From: Kumtagia ephedrae
Lineage (GTDB): Bacteria; Pseudomonadota; Alphaproteobacteria; Rhizobiales; Rhizobiaceae
DNA length: 64,000 nt
Assembly: GCF_003012745.1 (NCBI RefSeq)
Contig: NZ_PXYK01000004.1
Coordinates: 1 to 64,000, forward strand
Direction: 5' to 3'
Positions 56,720 through 64,000 of this stretch are shown here, one piece after another. The translations under genes were made by a program, and so were the position numbers. The stretch's first letter is position 1. Each line of letters opens with the position of its first letter. The notes beneath the pieces were generated by a model, which was not told the origin of the DNA, searched no databases, and saw only the letters and a list, made by a program, of their open reading frames with translations.

Positions 56720-57678
56720 ACGAGACCACCCGCAAGTCGAGCGGCTCGACGGCAAAAGGCAAGGTCATCATCACCTGCGCGGTGACGGGAGCGATCCACA
56801 CGCCGACCATGTCGCCCTATCTGCCGATCACGCCGGACCAGATCGCCTCCGAGGCGATCGCCGCGGCGGAAGCCGGTGCTGCGATCCTCCATCTGCACGC
56901 CCGCGATCCGGAAACCGGCAAGCCCGACCAGACGCCGGAGGCTTTTGCGCGCTTCCTGCCGCGCATCAAGCAGGGCACGAATGCCGCGATCAATATCACC
57001 AGCGGCGGCAGCCCCTACATGAAGGTCGAGGAGCGGGTGAAGCCGGCCGCAAAATTCAAGCCGGAGGTGGCCTCGCTCAACATGGGCTCGATCAATTTCG
57101 GCCTCTACCACCTCGCCGAAAAATACGAGACCTTCAAGTTCGACTGGGAGCGGCCGCATCTGGAGGCGACCAGGGATCTTGTCTTCCGCAACTCGTTCAA
57201 GGACATCGAGTACATCCTGGCGACCTGCTACGACAACGGCACGCGCTTCGAGTTCGAGTGCTACGATATCGCCCATCTCTACAACCTCGCCCATTTCGCC
57301 GAGCGCGGTCTGGTGAAGCCGCCCTTCTTCGTGCAGTCGGTGTTCGGTCTGCTCGGCGGCATCGGCGCCCATCCGGAGGATGTGGCGCACATGAAGCGCA
57401 CCGCCGACCGGCTGTTCGGCGACGCCTTCCGCTGGTCCGTGCTCGGCGCCGGCGCCAGCCAGCTGCGCATCGCCGCGCAGGCGGCAGCGCTCGGCGGCAA
57501 CATCCGCGTCGGCCTGGAGGACTCGCTGTGGGCCGGCAAGGGCAAGCTCGCCAAGTCCAACGCCGAGCAGGTGCAACTCGCCCGAAAGATCATCGAGGGA
57601 CTTGGGTTGGAGGTCGCCACGCCCGACGAGGCGCGCGCCATCCTCGAACTGAAGGGCGGCGACAAGGTCGCGTTCTGA
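56716..57678 (+). CDS. beta-keto acid cleavage enzyme (BKACE, DUF849)
   Basis: The 320-residue TIM-barrel protein has the zinc site AAILHLHARDPETGKPD (His59, His61), the INITSGGSPYMKVEERVKP-region loop (about 97-110) and RVGLEDSLWAGKGKLAKSN near the end, all typical of the BKACE family. These enzymes transfer acetyl-CoA onto a beta-keto acid, yielding acetoacetate and a new CoA ester. Known members act on 3-keto-5-aminohexanoate and dehydrocarnitine. The context here points to a polyhydroxylated 3-keto acid. Coupled to the dehydrogenase gene by an ATGA overlap. Confidence 0.9.
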   Translation: MNETTRKSSGSTAKGKVIITCAVTGAIHTPTMSPYLPITPDQIASEAIAAAEAGAAILHLHARDPETGKPDQTPEAFARFLPRIKQGTNAAINITSGGSPYMKVEERVKPAAKFKPEVASLNMGSINFGLYHLAEKYETFKFDWERPHLEATRDLVFRNSFKDIEYILATCYDNGTRFEFECYDIAHLYNLAHFAERGLVKPPFFVQSVFGLLGGIGAHPEDVAHMKRTADRLFGDAFRWSVLGAGASQLRIAAQAAALGGNIRVGLEDSLWAGKGKLAKSNAEQVQLARKIIEGLGLEVATPDEARAILELKGGDKVAF

Positions 57679-57697
57679 CCGGCGCCGGGAGGACACC

Positions 57698-58570
57698 ATG
57701 CTGCGCATCGAGGTTCTGAGCGACCGACCGGACCAGCTCGGCGAAGGACCGCTGTGGGACGTCCGCGAGCAGCGGCTCTACTGGATCGATTCCTACGGGC
57801 CGGCGATCCATAGCTGCGACGCCTCGGGCGGAGACCGCCGGAGCTGGAGCGTGCCGGAGCCGATCGGCTCCATGGCGCTACGCGAGAGGGGCGGCGCCAT
57901 CCTGTCGCTGCGCGACGGTTTTTACACCTTCGATTTCGCGACCGGTTCAGCGGAGCGTTTCGCCGAAACCCAGCCCGGCGAACTGCGGCCGCGCATGAAT
58001 GACGGCAAGGTCGATCGCCAGGGCCGCTTCGTCGCCGGTTCCATGGACTTCGAGGAGAGCGAGCCGGTCGGAAAACTGTTCCGGCTCGATCCGGACTGGT
58101 CCGTTCACACGCTCGACACCGGCATCGTCTGCTCGAACGGCCCATGCTGGAGCCCGGACGGCAAGACCTTCTATTTCGCCGACACCGGCAAAAAGCTCAT
58201 CTGGGCCTATGACTACGACACCGCGACCGGCAACGTCCGCTCGCGCCGGGCCTTCACCAGCTTCGAAAACCAACGCGGCCTGCCCGACGGCGCCACCGTC
58301 GACGCGGACGGCTTTGTCTGGAGCTGCGAGGTCTATTCCGGCCGGCTGATCCGCTTCGACCCCAACGGCGTCGTCGACCGCATCGTCGGCCTGCCGGTGA
58401 ATTCCACCACCAGCCTCACCTTCGGCGGGCCGAACCTCGACATCGCCTATGTCACGTCGATGGCGCGGCCCTTCCAGTACGAATACCACCGCGAGCGCGA
58501 GGCGGGTTTCGTCTTCGCCATCCACGGCCTCGGCGTGCGCGGCATCGAGGAGCCGCGCTTCCGCGGCTGA
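57698..58570 (+). CDS. SMP-30/gluconolactonase-family lactonase, copy 1
   Basis: The 290-residue six-bladed propeller protein has the metal-binding residues of SMP-30: Glu in LGEGPLWD (about 14), Asn in MNDGKVD, Asn in CSNGPCWSPDG and Asp in DGATVDADGFVW. Members hydrolyse sugar lactones. It sits 19 bases behind the BKACE gene and 25 bases ahead of its paralogue. It should open a lactone to the free sugar acid on which the dehydrogenase then works. Confidence 0.9.
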   Translation: MLRIEVLSDRPDQLGEGPLWDVREQRLYWIDSYGPAIHSCDASGGDRRSWSVPEPIGSMALRERGGAILSLRDGFYTFDFATGSAERFAETQPGELRPRMNDGKVDRQGRFVAGSMDFEESEPVGKLFRLDPDWSVHTLDTGIVCSNGPCWSPDGKTFYFADTGKKLIWAYDYDTATGNVRSRRAFTSFENQRGLPDGATVDADGFVWSCEVYSGRLIRFDPNGVVDRIVGLPVNSTTSLTFGGPNLDIAYVTSMARPFQYEYHREREAGFVFAIHGLGVRGIEEPRFRG

Positions 58571-58595
58571 GCATTTCCATTCGGGAGGATACTTG

Positions 58596-59474
58596 ATGAA
58601 GATCGAAGTCGTCGTCGATGTGAAGACCACACTGGGCGAAGGCCCGCTATGGGACGTGGAGCAGCAGCGGCTCTACTGGATCGACGCGGCAGGCATGAGG
58701 GTCTTCCGCGCCACCCATGACGGCCGCGAGATCCGCGCCTGGGACGTGCCGTCGCGCGTCGGCTCCATCGCCATCCGCAAGGACGGCAAGGGCGCCATCT
58801 GCTCGCTGGCGAAGGGCTTCCACGCACTCGATTTCGGGACCGGCGAATGCCCGCTCGTCGCCGAGATCGAAACCGCCCGTCCGACCAACTGGATCAACGA
58901 CGGCAAGGTGGACCGCCGGGGACGCTTCTTCGCCGGAACCATGGACAGCCAGGAAACCGGCCCCTATGGCGCGCTCTACCGGCTCGATCCGGATTTCACC
59001 GTCACTCAGATGGAGACCGGCATCATCGTCTCCAACGGCCCGTGCTGGAGCCCCGACGGCGACATCTTCTACTTCGCCGATTCCTGGTCGGGCGAGATCT
59101 GGGCCTACGACTACGACCAGGAGACCGGCAGCGTCTCCAACCGGCGCACCTTCACGAAGATCGACACGTCGCGCGGCGGCGCCGCCGACGGCTCGACGGT
59201 CGACGCCGAGGGCTTTCTGTGGAACGCGCAGGTCTATGACGGCAAGCTGGTCCGCTACGCGCCGGACGGCAGCGTCGACCGTGTCATCGACATGCCGGTG
59301 AAGAAGGTGACCAGCGTCATGTTCGGCGGGCCGAACCTCGACATCCTCTACGTCACCTCGATGGCAAAACCGCCGCTGCCGCGCTTCCCCGGCGACGGCG
59401 TCCTGCGCGGCAGCCTGTTCGCGATCCACGGCCTCGGCATCAAGGGCGTGCCGGAGCCGCGCTTCGCCGGGTGA
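58596..59474 (+). CDS. SMP-30/gluconolactonase-family lactonase, copy 2
   Basis: The 292-residue paralogue of the preceding protein has the same metal ligands (LGEGPLWD, INDGKVD, VSNGPCWSPDG, DGSTVDAEGFLW) and a shared C-terminal pattern ending FAIHGLGIKGVPEPRF. Start at the ATG at 58596 behind GGGAGGAT. The two copies differ enough to suggest different lactones or ring sizes. Last gene of the eight-gene operon. Confidence 0.9.
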   Translation: MKIEVVVDVKTTLGEGPLWDVEQQRLYWIDAAGMRVFRATHDGREIRAWDVPSRVGSIAIRKDGKGAICSLAKGFHALDFGTGECPLVAEIETARPTNWINDGKVDRRGRFFAGTMDSQETGPYGALYRLDPDFTVTQMETGIIVSNGPCWSPDGDIFYFADSWSGEIWAYDYDQETGSVSNRRTFTKIDTSRGGAADGSTVDAEGFLWNAQVYDGKLVRYAPDGSVDRVIDMPVKKVTSVMFGGPNLDILYVTSMAKPPLPRFPGDGVLRGSLFAIHGLGIKGVPEPRFAG

Positions 59475-59485
59475 TATCGGTTGAC

Positions 59486-59506
59486 GCCGGCGAGTTGGTC
59501 GCCGGC
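59486..59506. terminator. strong hairpin between convergent genes
   Basis: GCCGGCGA-GTTGG-TCGCCGGC is a perfect 8-bp stem with a 5-base loop in the 57-base gap between the second lactonase and the convergent acyl-CoA dehydrogenase gene. It probably ends both transcripts. Confidence 0.6.
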
Positions 59507-59531
59507 AGGCATGTCAGATTGCGCCCAGCGC

Positions 59532-60752
59532 TCAGAAGAACGCCTGCAGCCCCGTCTGCGCGCGACCGAGGATCAGCGCATGCACGTCGTGCGTGCCCTC
59601 GTAGGTGTTGACGGTCTCGAGGTTGATCATGTGGCGGATCACCTGGAACTCGCCCGAGATGCCGTTGCCGCCGTGCATGTCGCGCGCCATGCGGGCGATG
59701 TCGAGCGCCTTGCCGCAATTGTTGCGCTTGACGATGGAGATCATCTCCGGCGCCGCCTTGGCCTCGTCGAGCAGGCGGCCGACGCGCAGCGACGCCTGCA
59801 GGCCGAGCGAGATCTCGGTCATCATGTTGGCCAGCTTGAGCTGGAAGAGCTGCGTCTGCGCGAGCGGGCGGCCGAACTGCTTGCGCTCCAGGCCGTAGTT
59901 GCGCGCCGCGTGCCAGCAGAATTCTGCCGCACCCATCGCCCCCCAGCTGATGCCGTAGCGGGCGCGGTTGAGGCAGCCGAACGGCCCCTTGAGTCCCTCG
60001 ACATGCGGCAGCAGCGCTTCCTCGCCGACCTCGACGCCGTCCATGACGATCTCGCCGGTGATCGAGGCGCGCAGCGACAGCTTGCCCTCGGTCTTGGGCG
60101 CCGACAGGCCGGCCATGCCCTTCTCCAGCACGAAGCCGCGGATTTTGCCGCCATGCGCGTCCGACTTCGCCCAGACGACGAAGACGTCGGCGATCGGCGC
60201 GTTCGAGATCCACATCTTCGAGCCTGAGAGCCGAAAACCCTTGGCGGTCTTCTCGGCACGCGTGCGCATGCCGCCCGGATCGGAGCCGGCGTCCGGCTCG
60301 GTCAGGCCGAAGCAGCCGATCCATTCGCCCGAGGCGAGCTTCGGCAGGTATATGCGCCGCTGCTCCTCGCTGCCATAGGCGTAGATCGGGTACATCACCA
60401 GCGACGACTGCACCGACATCATCGAACGGTAGCCGGAATCGATGCGCTCGACCTCGCGGGCGACTAGGCCGTAGGAGACGTAGGAGGCGCCGAGGCCGCC
60501 ATATTCCTCGGGAATGGTCACGCCAAGCAGGCCGGCCTCGCCCATCTCGCGGAAGATCGCCGGGTCGGTATGCTCATTGGCGAAGGCCTCGATGATGCGC
60601 GGCTGCAGCCTGTCGTCGGCGAAGGAGCGCGCCCCGTCGCGCAGCATGCGCTCCTCCTCGGAAAGCTGCTCCTCCAGCAGGAACGGGTCCTCCCAGGCGA
60701 AGGCGGCGAGACCGGGCTGATCCTTTGCCTTGAGCTTCGGCGCTTCGGTCAT
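59532..60752 (-). CDS. gcdH: glutaryl-CoA dehydrogenase
   Basis: This FAD enzyme oxidises and decarboxylates glutaryl-CoA to crotonyl-CoA in lysine and tryptophan breakdown. The 406-residue protein shows [17 protein letters not shown] (substrate and FAD contacts), [37 protein letters not shown] and the catalytic Glu in [16 protein letters not shown]. The last motif and the Arg in it are typical of GcdH. I start at the second ATG, 60752, since GGAG lies 7 bases ahead of it but touches the first (60758). Divergent from a LysR gene. Confidence 0.92.
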   Translation of the reverse strand: MTEAPKLKAKDQPGLAAFAWEDPFLLEEQLSEEERMLRDGARSFADDRLQPRIIEAFANEHTDPAIFREMGEAGLLGVTIPEEYGGLGASYVSYGLVAREVERIDSGYRSMMSVQSSLVMYPIYAYGSEEQRRIYLPKLASGEWIGCFGLTEPDAGSDPGGMRTRAEKTAKGFRLSGSKMWISNAPIADVFVVWAKSDAHGGKIRGFVLEKGMAGLSAPKTEGKLSLRASITGEIVMDGVEVGEEALLPHVEGLKGPFGCLNRARYGISWGAMGAAEFCWHAARNYGLERKQFGRPLAQTQLFQLKLANMMTEISLGLQASLRVGRLLDEAKAAPEMISIVKRNNCGKALDIARMARDMHGGNGISGEFQVIRHMINLETVNTYEGTHDVHALILGRAQTGLQAFF

Positions 60753-60842
60753 CGGCATTCTCCTTCGTCTTTACGGCACACGGCTCGCCGGGCGGACCTA
60801 GCGCATCCGCAACCCGGATGCTAACGATGAAATCTCAGCTTC

Positions 60843-60861
60843 TTATGAGTTCCGATCATAA
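60843..60861. promoter_or_regulatory. LysR-type box TTATGA-N7-TCATAA
   Basis: A perfect 6-base dyad with 7-base spacing lies 14 bases upstream of the LysR gene and 90 bases from the gcdH start. This is the standard position for a LysR autoregulatory and activation site. Confidence 0.65.
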
Positions 60862-60875
60862 CCGAACCGGTCACG

Positions 60876-61769
60876 ATGCGCGACGCCTATCTGCCGACGG
60901 TGAACGAGCTCAACGCCTTCTGCGCCTGCGCGCGGACGGGAGCGACGACCCGCGCGGCGGTGGAGCTCAACCTGACGCAGAGCGCAGTCAGCCGCTCGCT
61001 GGCGAGCCTCGAGGCGCGGCTCGGCGTGCGGCTGTTCAACCGGGCGCGGCAGCGGCTGGTCCTCTCCGACGCCGGCCGCGCCTTCCTGCCGGAGGCCGAG
61101 CGGCTGCTCAACCGGCTCAAGCAGGCGGCCGCCACCGTCATGGCGTTCGGCGGCCGCGGCGACCTGATCCGGCTGGCGGTGCTGCCCTCCTTCGGCACCG
61201 CCTGGCTGGTGCCGCGGCTGGTCCGCTTCCGTGAGATCTGCCCGGAGGTGACGGTCGACATCGCCGCCCGTCTCGATCCGGTCGACTTCGACAAGGAACC
61301 GTTCGACGCTGCTCTGCAGCGGCTCGACATGCGCGGCGCCAACACGCTGTGGGAGGCACTGATGGAGGAGCGGCTGATCGTCGTCGCCTCGCCCGGCCTC
61401 GTCGCCGCGCCGCTTGACGACGCGGCGCTGGCGCGCCTTCCCCTGCTCCAGCAGGCGACGCGGCCGCGGCTGTGGCTCGACTGGTTCCGCGACGCCGACA
61501 TGGACCCCCGCTCGATCCTGCGCGGCGACCGTTTCGAGCATTTCGGCATGCTGGTGGCGGCGGCCGTCACCGGCCTCGGCATCGCGCTGGTGCCCGAACA
61601 GGTGGCGGAGAAGGAGATTCTCGAGGGCAAGCTGGTCCGCGCCTCGCCGCGGGCGCTCAGCGTCGGCGCGCCCTATGCGCTGCTCTATCCCGAGCGCAGC
61701 GCCCAGGCGCCCGCCTTCGAAGCGTTCCTCGCCTGGATTCGCGCAGAGTCGGCAGCCGCCGGTTCCTGA
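60876..61769 (+). CDS. LysR-family regulator, probable gcdH regulator
   Basis: The 297-residue protein has an N-terminal helix-turn-helix (about 5-65, ATTRAAVELNLTQSAVSRSLASLE) and a GcvA/GcdR-like effector domain (LPSFGTAWLVPRLVRFREICPEV, GLGIALVPEQVAEKEI). Its divergence from gcdH and the dyad between them suggest that it activates gcdH, as GcdR does in pseudomonads, probably in response to glutarate. The start ATG has a weak ribosome site. Confidence 0.92.
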   Translation: MRDAYLPTVNELNAFCACARTGATTRAAVELNLTQSAVSRSLASLEARLGVRLFNRARQRLVLSDAGRAFLPEAERLLNRLKQAAATVMAFGGRGDLIRLAVLPSFGTAWLVPRLVRFREICPEVTVDIAARLDPVDFDKEPFDAALQRLDMRGANTLWEALMEERLIVVASPGLVAAPLDDAALARLPLLQQATRPRLWLDWFRDADMDPRSILRGDRFEHFGMLVAAAVTGLGIALVPEQVAEKEILEGKLVRASPRALSVGAPYALLYPERSAQAPAFEAFLAWIRAESAAAGS

Positions 61770-61788
61770 CCATCCCGCGGCACCGGAG

Positions 61789-61878
61789 GGAGGGAGAGCC
61801 GCCGCTCTTCCCTCCCCCCGGCTGGGAGGACCCGGCCTTGCCGGGACAAATGATCCGGCCGGCCAAGCGACCGGCCGG
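61789..61878. terminator. three hairpins between convergent genes
   Basis: GGAGGGAGAGC/GCTCTTCCCTCC (61789-61815, one bulge), CCCGGC-CTT-GCCGGG (61831-61845) and CCGGCCGG/CCGGCCGG (61855-61878) follow one another in the gap between the LysR and GMC genes. They likely act as a bidirectional terminator. Confidence 0.55.
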
Positions 61879-61886
61879 CACGCCGC

Positions 61887-63458
61887 CTAGATGTTGCGCG
61901 CCGTCATCTCGTTGGCGATATGGTCGGCCTGCCGGATCGCCAGCGAGACGATGGTGAGCGTCGGGTTCTCCGCCCCGCCGGTGGTGAACTGGCTGCCGTC
62001 CGAGATGAACAGGTTCTTGATGTCGTGCGTCTGGCCGTTCTTGTCGACCACGCCGTCGCCCGGCTTCTCGCTCATGCGGTTAGTGCCGAGATTGTGGGTC
62101 GAGGGATAAGGCGGCGTCGGGAAGGCGCGGGTCGCCCCGACCGCCTCGTACAGCGCCGTACCCTGCCGGTAGGCATGCTCGCGCATGGCGACGTCGTTCG
62201 GATGGTCGGAGAAGCTGACCCGCGCCACCGGCATGCCGAACTTGTCCTTGACCTCCGGATCGAGCGTCACCGCATTGCCCTCCTGCGGCATGTCCTCGCC
62301 GACGATCCACATGCCCGCCATATGGTCGTAGTGATCGAGCGCCGTGGTGAAGGAGCGGCCCCAGCCGCCGGGGTTGAGGAAGGCCGCCATGAACGGCACG
62401 CCGAGCGCCAGCGTTTCCATCTCGTAGCCGCCGGCAAAGCCGCGCGACGTGTCGTGCCTGGCCTCGTCCTGGACGATGCCGGCCATGGTTGTGCCGCGGT
62501 AGAAATGCACCGGCTTGTCGAAGATGGCGTAGACCGAGCCGGTGGTGTGGCGCATGTAGTTTTTGCCGACCTGCCCAGACGAGTTGGCAAGCCCGTCCGG
62601 GAACAGCGACGAAGCCGAGTTGAGCAGCAGGCGCGGGCTCTCGATCGAGTTGCCGGCGACGGCGACGATGCGCGCCTTCTGGGTGCTGAGCTTGCCGTCC
62701 TTGTCGGCATAGGTGACGCCCGTGACCTTGCCCGAGGCGTCGTGCTCGATCTTCACCGCCTGCGCGTTCGGCCGCACCTCCAGCTTCCCGGTCGCTTCGC
62801 CCTTGGGAATCTCTGTATAGAGCGTCGACCACTTCGCGCCCCATTTGCAGCCCTGGAAGCAGAAGCCGGTCTGCTGGCAAGCCATGCGATCGTCGCGGTC
62901 GACCGAATTGATCGCCATCCGCCCGGTGTGGCACTCCTTGTAGCCGAGCTTGTCGGCGCCGGCTTTCAGGATCTTGAAATTGTTGTTGCCGGGCAGCCCT
63001 TCGATGCCGTTGGTGCGGGTGACGCCCATCTTATCCTCGGCCCGGGCGTAGTAGGGCTCCAGCTCGGCGAGCGAGATCGGCCAGTCCAGCAGGTTCGCCC
63101 CATCGATCTTGCCGTAATGGGTGAGCGTCTTGAACTCGTGCTCCTGGAAGCGCAGCGAGGCGCCGGCCCAGTGCGTGGTGGAGCCGCCGACCGCCTTGAC
63201 GATCCACGCGGGCAGGCCGGGAAAATCCTTGGCGACGCGCCAGCTTCCCGCCGTGGTGCGCGGATCGCCCCAGGCGAGCTGGGCGAACGACTCCCATTCG
63301 TCATTGACGAACGCGTCATATTCGACGCGCGGTCCGGCTTCGAGGATGACGACGTCGATGCCCTTCTGTGCGAGCTCGTTGCCGAGCGTGCCGCCGCCGG
63401 CGCCCGAGCCGACGATGACGACAACGCTGTCGTCGTTGAGATCATAGGATGCAGCCAT
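61887..63458 (-). CDS. GMC-type membrane dehydrogenase FAD subunit (gluconate 2-dehydrogenase type)
   Basis: The 523-residue protein has VVIVGSGAGGGTLGNELAQKG for FAD, VGGSTTHWAGASLRF, a cysteine cluster CQQTGFCFQGCKWG (about 192-205) seen in gluconate/sorbitol/fructose dehydrogenase large subunits, and STHNLGTNRMS with the catalytic His near the C-terminus. It oxidises a sugar or polyol and feeds electrons to the quinone pool. It has no signal of its own; the Tat signal of the small subunit encoded just upstream should carry both across. Start behind GGGAGGAA. Confidence 0.9.
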   Translation of the reverse strand: MAASYDLNDDSVVVIVGSGAGGGTLGNELAQKGIDVVILEAGPRVEYDAFVNDEWESFAQLAWGDPRTTAGSWRVAKDFPGLPAWIVKAVGGSTTHWAGASLRFQEHEFKTLTHYGKIDGANLLDWPISLAELEPYYARAEDKMGVTRTNGIEGLPGNNNFKILKAGADKLGYKECHTGRMAINSVDRDDRMACQQTGFCFQGCKWGAKWSTLYTEIPKGEATGKLEVRPNAQAVKIEHDASGKVTGVTYADKDGKLSTQKARIVAVAGNSIESPRLLLNSASSLFPDGLANSSGQVGKNYMRHTTGSVYAIFDKPVHFYRGTTMAGIVQDEARHDTSRGFAGGYEMETLALGVPFMAAFLNPGGWGRSFTTALDHYDHMAGMWIVGEDMPQEGNAVTLDPEVKDKFGMPVARVSFSDHPNDVAMREHAYRQGTALYEAVGATRAFPTPPYPSTHNLGTNRMSEKPGDGVVDKNGQTHDIKNLFISDGSQFTTGGAENPTLTIVSLAIRQADHIANEMTARNI

Positions 63459-63527
63459 GGTTTCCTCCCAAAGGCTTGATGTCAGAGGCTTGAACGGGCC
63501 GCCCGTGCGGCGGCCGGGCGAGCGCCC

Positions 63528-64000
63528 CTACAGCCACTCGATGTCGTCGAAGCCGCGCGCGATGTAGCCGCCCTTGGAATAGGACTCGCCCTCGTAGCCG
63601 AAGATCGGCCACACCTCCTTCTGGTTGTAGAGCCCGACCACCAGCCCGCCGCGCACGGCCTGGAAGAACGGCGTCTCCTCGATCTGCCGGAGCACGGCGA
63701 CGCGCTCCTCCTCCCAGCCGAGGCCGCGATAGCCGCCGGCGCCCGAGCGCCGGTCGAGATCGGCGACGCCGTTCTCGATCAGCTCCTTGTGCGCGGCGTC
63801 CCTGGCGGCCGTCTCGTCGTGCGACTTCACCGCGATGGCGTAAAACCTGTCCGGCACCTGGTCGTGCGGATAGACGTCGCGTGCCATCTGGATCAGCGTC
63901 GCCATCGTCTCCGGCTTGAGCGCCGTCGTCTCCAGGCCCCAGGCGTGGCGCGGGCTCAGCACCGCCGTGCCGCTGACGACCAGCAGCGCGCCGGCGCCTG
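63528..64000 (-). CDS. gluconate 2-dehydrogenase subunit 3 family protein, 5' end beyond the window
   Basis: The frame runs open to the right edge, so the gene is cut at its start. The first visible residues, GAGALLVVSGTAVLSP followed by HAWG, are the hydrophobic core and cleavage region of a signal peptide, presumably twin-arginine. The mature part has MARDVYPHDQVPDRFYAIAVK, GYRGLGWEEERVAVLRQIEETPFF and the C-terminal LYNQKEVWPIFGYEGESYSKGGYIARGF, typical of subunit 3. A GTG at 63962 is not the real start. It lies 69 bases ahead of the FAD subunit gene, and a cytochrome subunit may lie nearby outside the window. Confidence 0.9.
   Translation of the reverse strand, partial: GAGALLVVSGTAVLSPRHAWGLETTALKPETMATLIQMARDVYPHDQVPDRFYAIAVKSHDETAARDAAHKELIENGVADLDRRSGAGGYRGLGWEEERVAVLRQIEETPFFQAVRGGLVVGLYNQKEVWPIFGYEGESYSKGGYIARGFDDIEWL

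Noticed and set aside
63528-63962. A complete 144-residue protein starting at GTG 63962
   Set aside because: The frame continues upstream to the window edge with the hydrophobic core of a signal peptide, so the gene is truncated by the window and does not start here.

Overview
The window reads as chromosomal DNA of a high-GC alphaproteobacterium of the Hyphomicrobiales, most like Mesorhizobium, Aminobacter or a related Phyllobacteriaceae. The grounds are a uniform GC-rich codon pattern, rhizobial-type ABC sugar operons, short palindromic intergenic repeats of the kind common in Mesorhizobium-like genomes, and a rhizobial housekeeping segment (DUF1289 protein, TIGR02281-type aspartic protease, DusA). 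No rRNA, tRNA, CRISPR, phage gene or transposase gene was seen. Assignments come from reading the sequence only, without database searches.

Layout. (1) 1-3498: a possible gene start at the left edge, a small lipoprotein, a CobT-family protein with altered catalytic motifs, a DUF1289 protein, an aspartic protease and dusA. (2) 3923-8030: an isoquinoline-oxidoreductase-type molybdenum enzyme (iron-sulfur subunit, large subunit, cytochrome c) divergent from a LysR regulator. (3) 8057-12128: a leftward five-gene redox/detoxification operon (MFS exporter, cyclophilin-like protein, Zn alcohol dehydrogenase, cupin, carboxymuconolactone-decarboxylase-like protein). (4) 12517-21638: an SDR, a MelR-like AraC regulator, then a rightward operon of a phytanoyl-CoA-dioxygenase-like enzyme, a CUT1 sugar ABC transporter and a Gfo/Idh/MocA-aldo/keto-reductase fusion. 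(5) 21704-27333: a leftward ROK-regulated CUT2 ABC operon with an SDR and an acetyltransferase. (6) 27613-37004: a second leftward CUT2 ABC operon with two adjacent paralogous GMC oxidoreductases, an amidase and an SDR. (7) 37261-47985: a LysR regulator divergent from an acyl-CoA pathway operon (two AMP-dependent ligases, a thiolase-fold protein, a DUF35-SDR fusion, a cyclase-type hydrolase, two aldehyde dehydrogenases). (8) 47992-48939: a lone C39-like papain-fold protein. (9) 49044-59474: a GntR regulator divergent from a CUT2 ABC operon with a fused double permease, SDR, CRYL1-like dehydrogenase, beta-keto acid cleavage enzyme and two SMP-30 lactonases. (10) 59532-64000: glutaryl-CoA dehydrogenase with its divergent LysR regulator, then a membrane-type GMC dehydrogenase with its subunit 3, cut by the right edge.

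Most of the window is an uptake-and-catabolism region: four ABC sugar-type importers in about 40 kb, each with its own oxidoreductases and three with an obvious adjacent regulator. The two most unusual pathways are the 49-59 kb operon, whose gene set suggests lactone opening, 3-oxidation and acetyl-CoA-dependent cleavage of a sugar acid, and the 38-48 kb operon, where a thiolase-fold protein without catalytic Cys sits beside a zinc-ribbon protein fused to an apparently inactive SDR domain. Short dyads that look like operators lie in front of most regulators, and three of the four ABC operons carry a large palindrome directly behind the solute-binding-protein gene.
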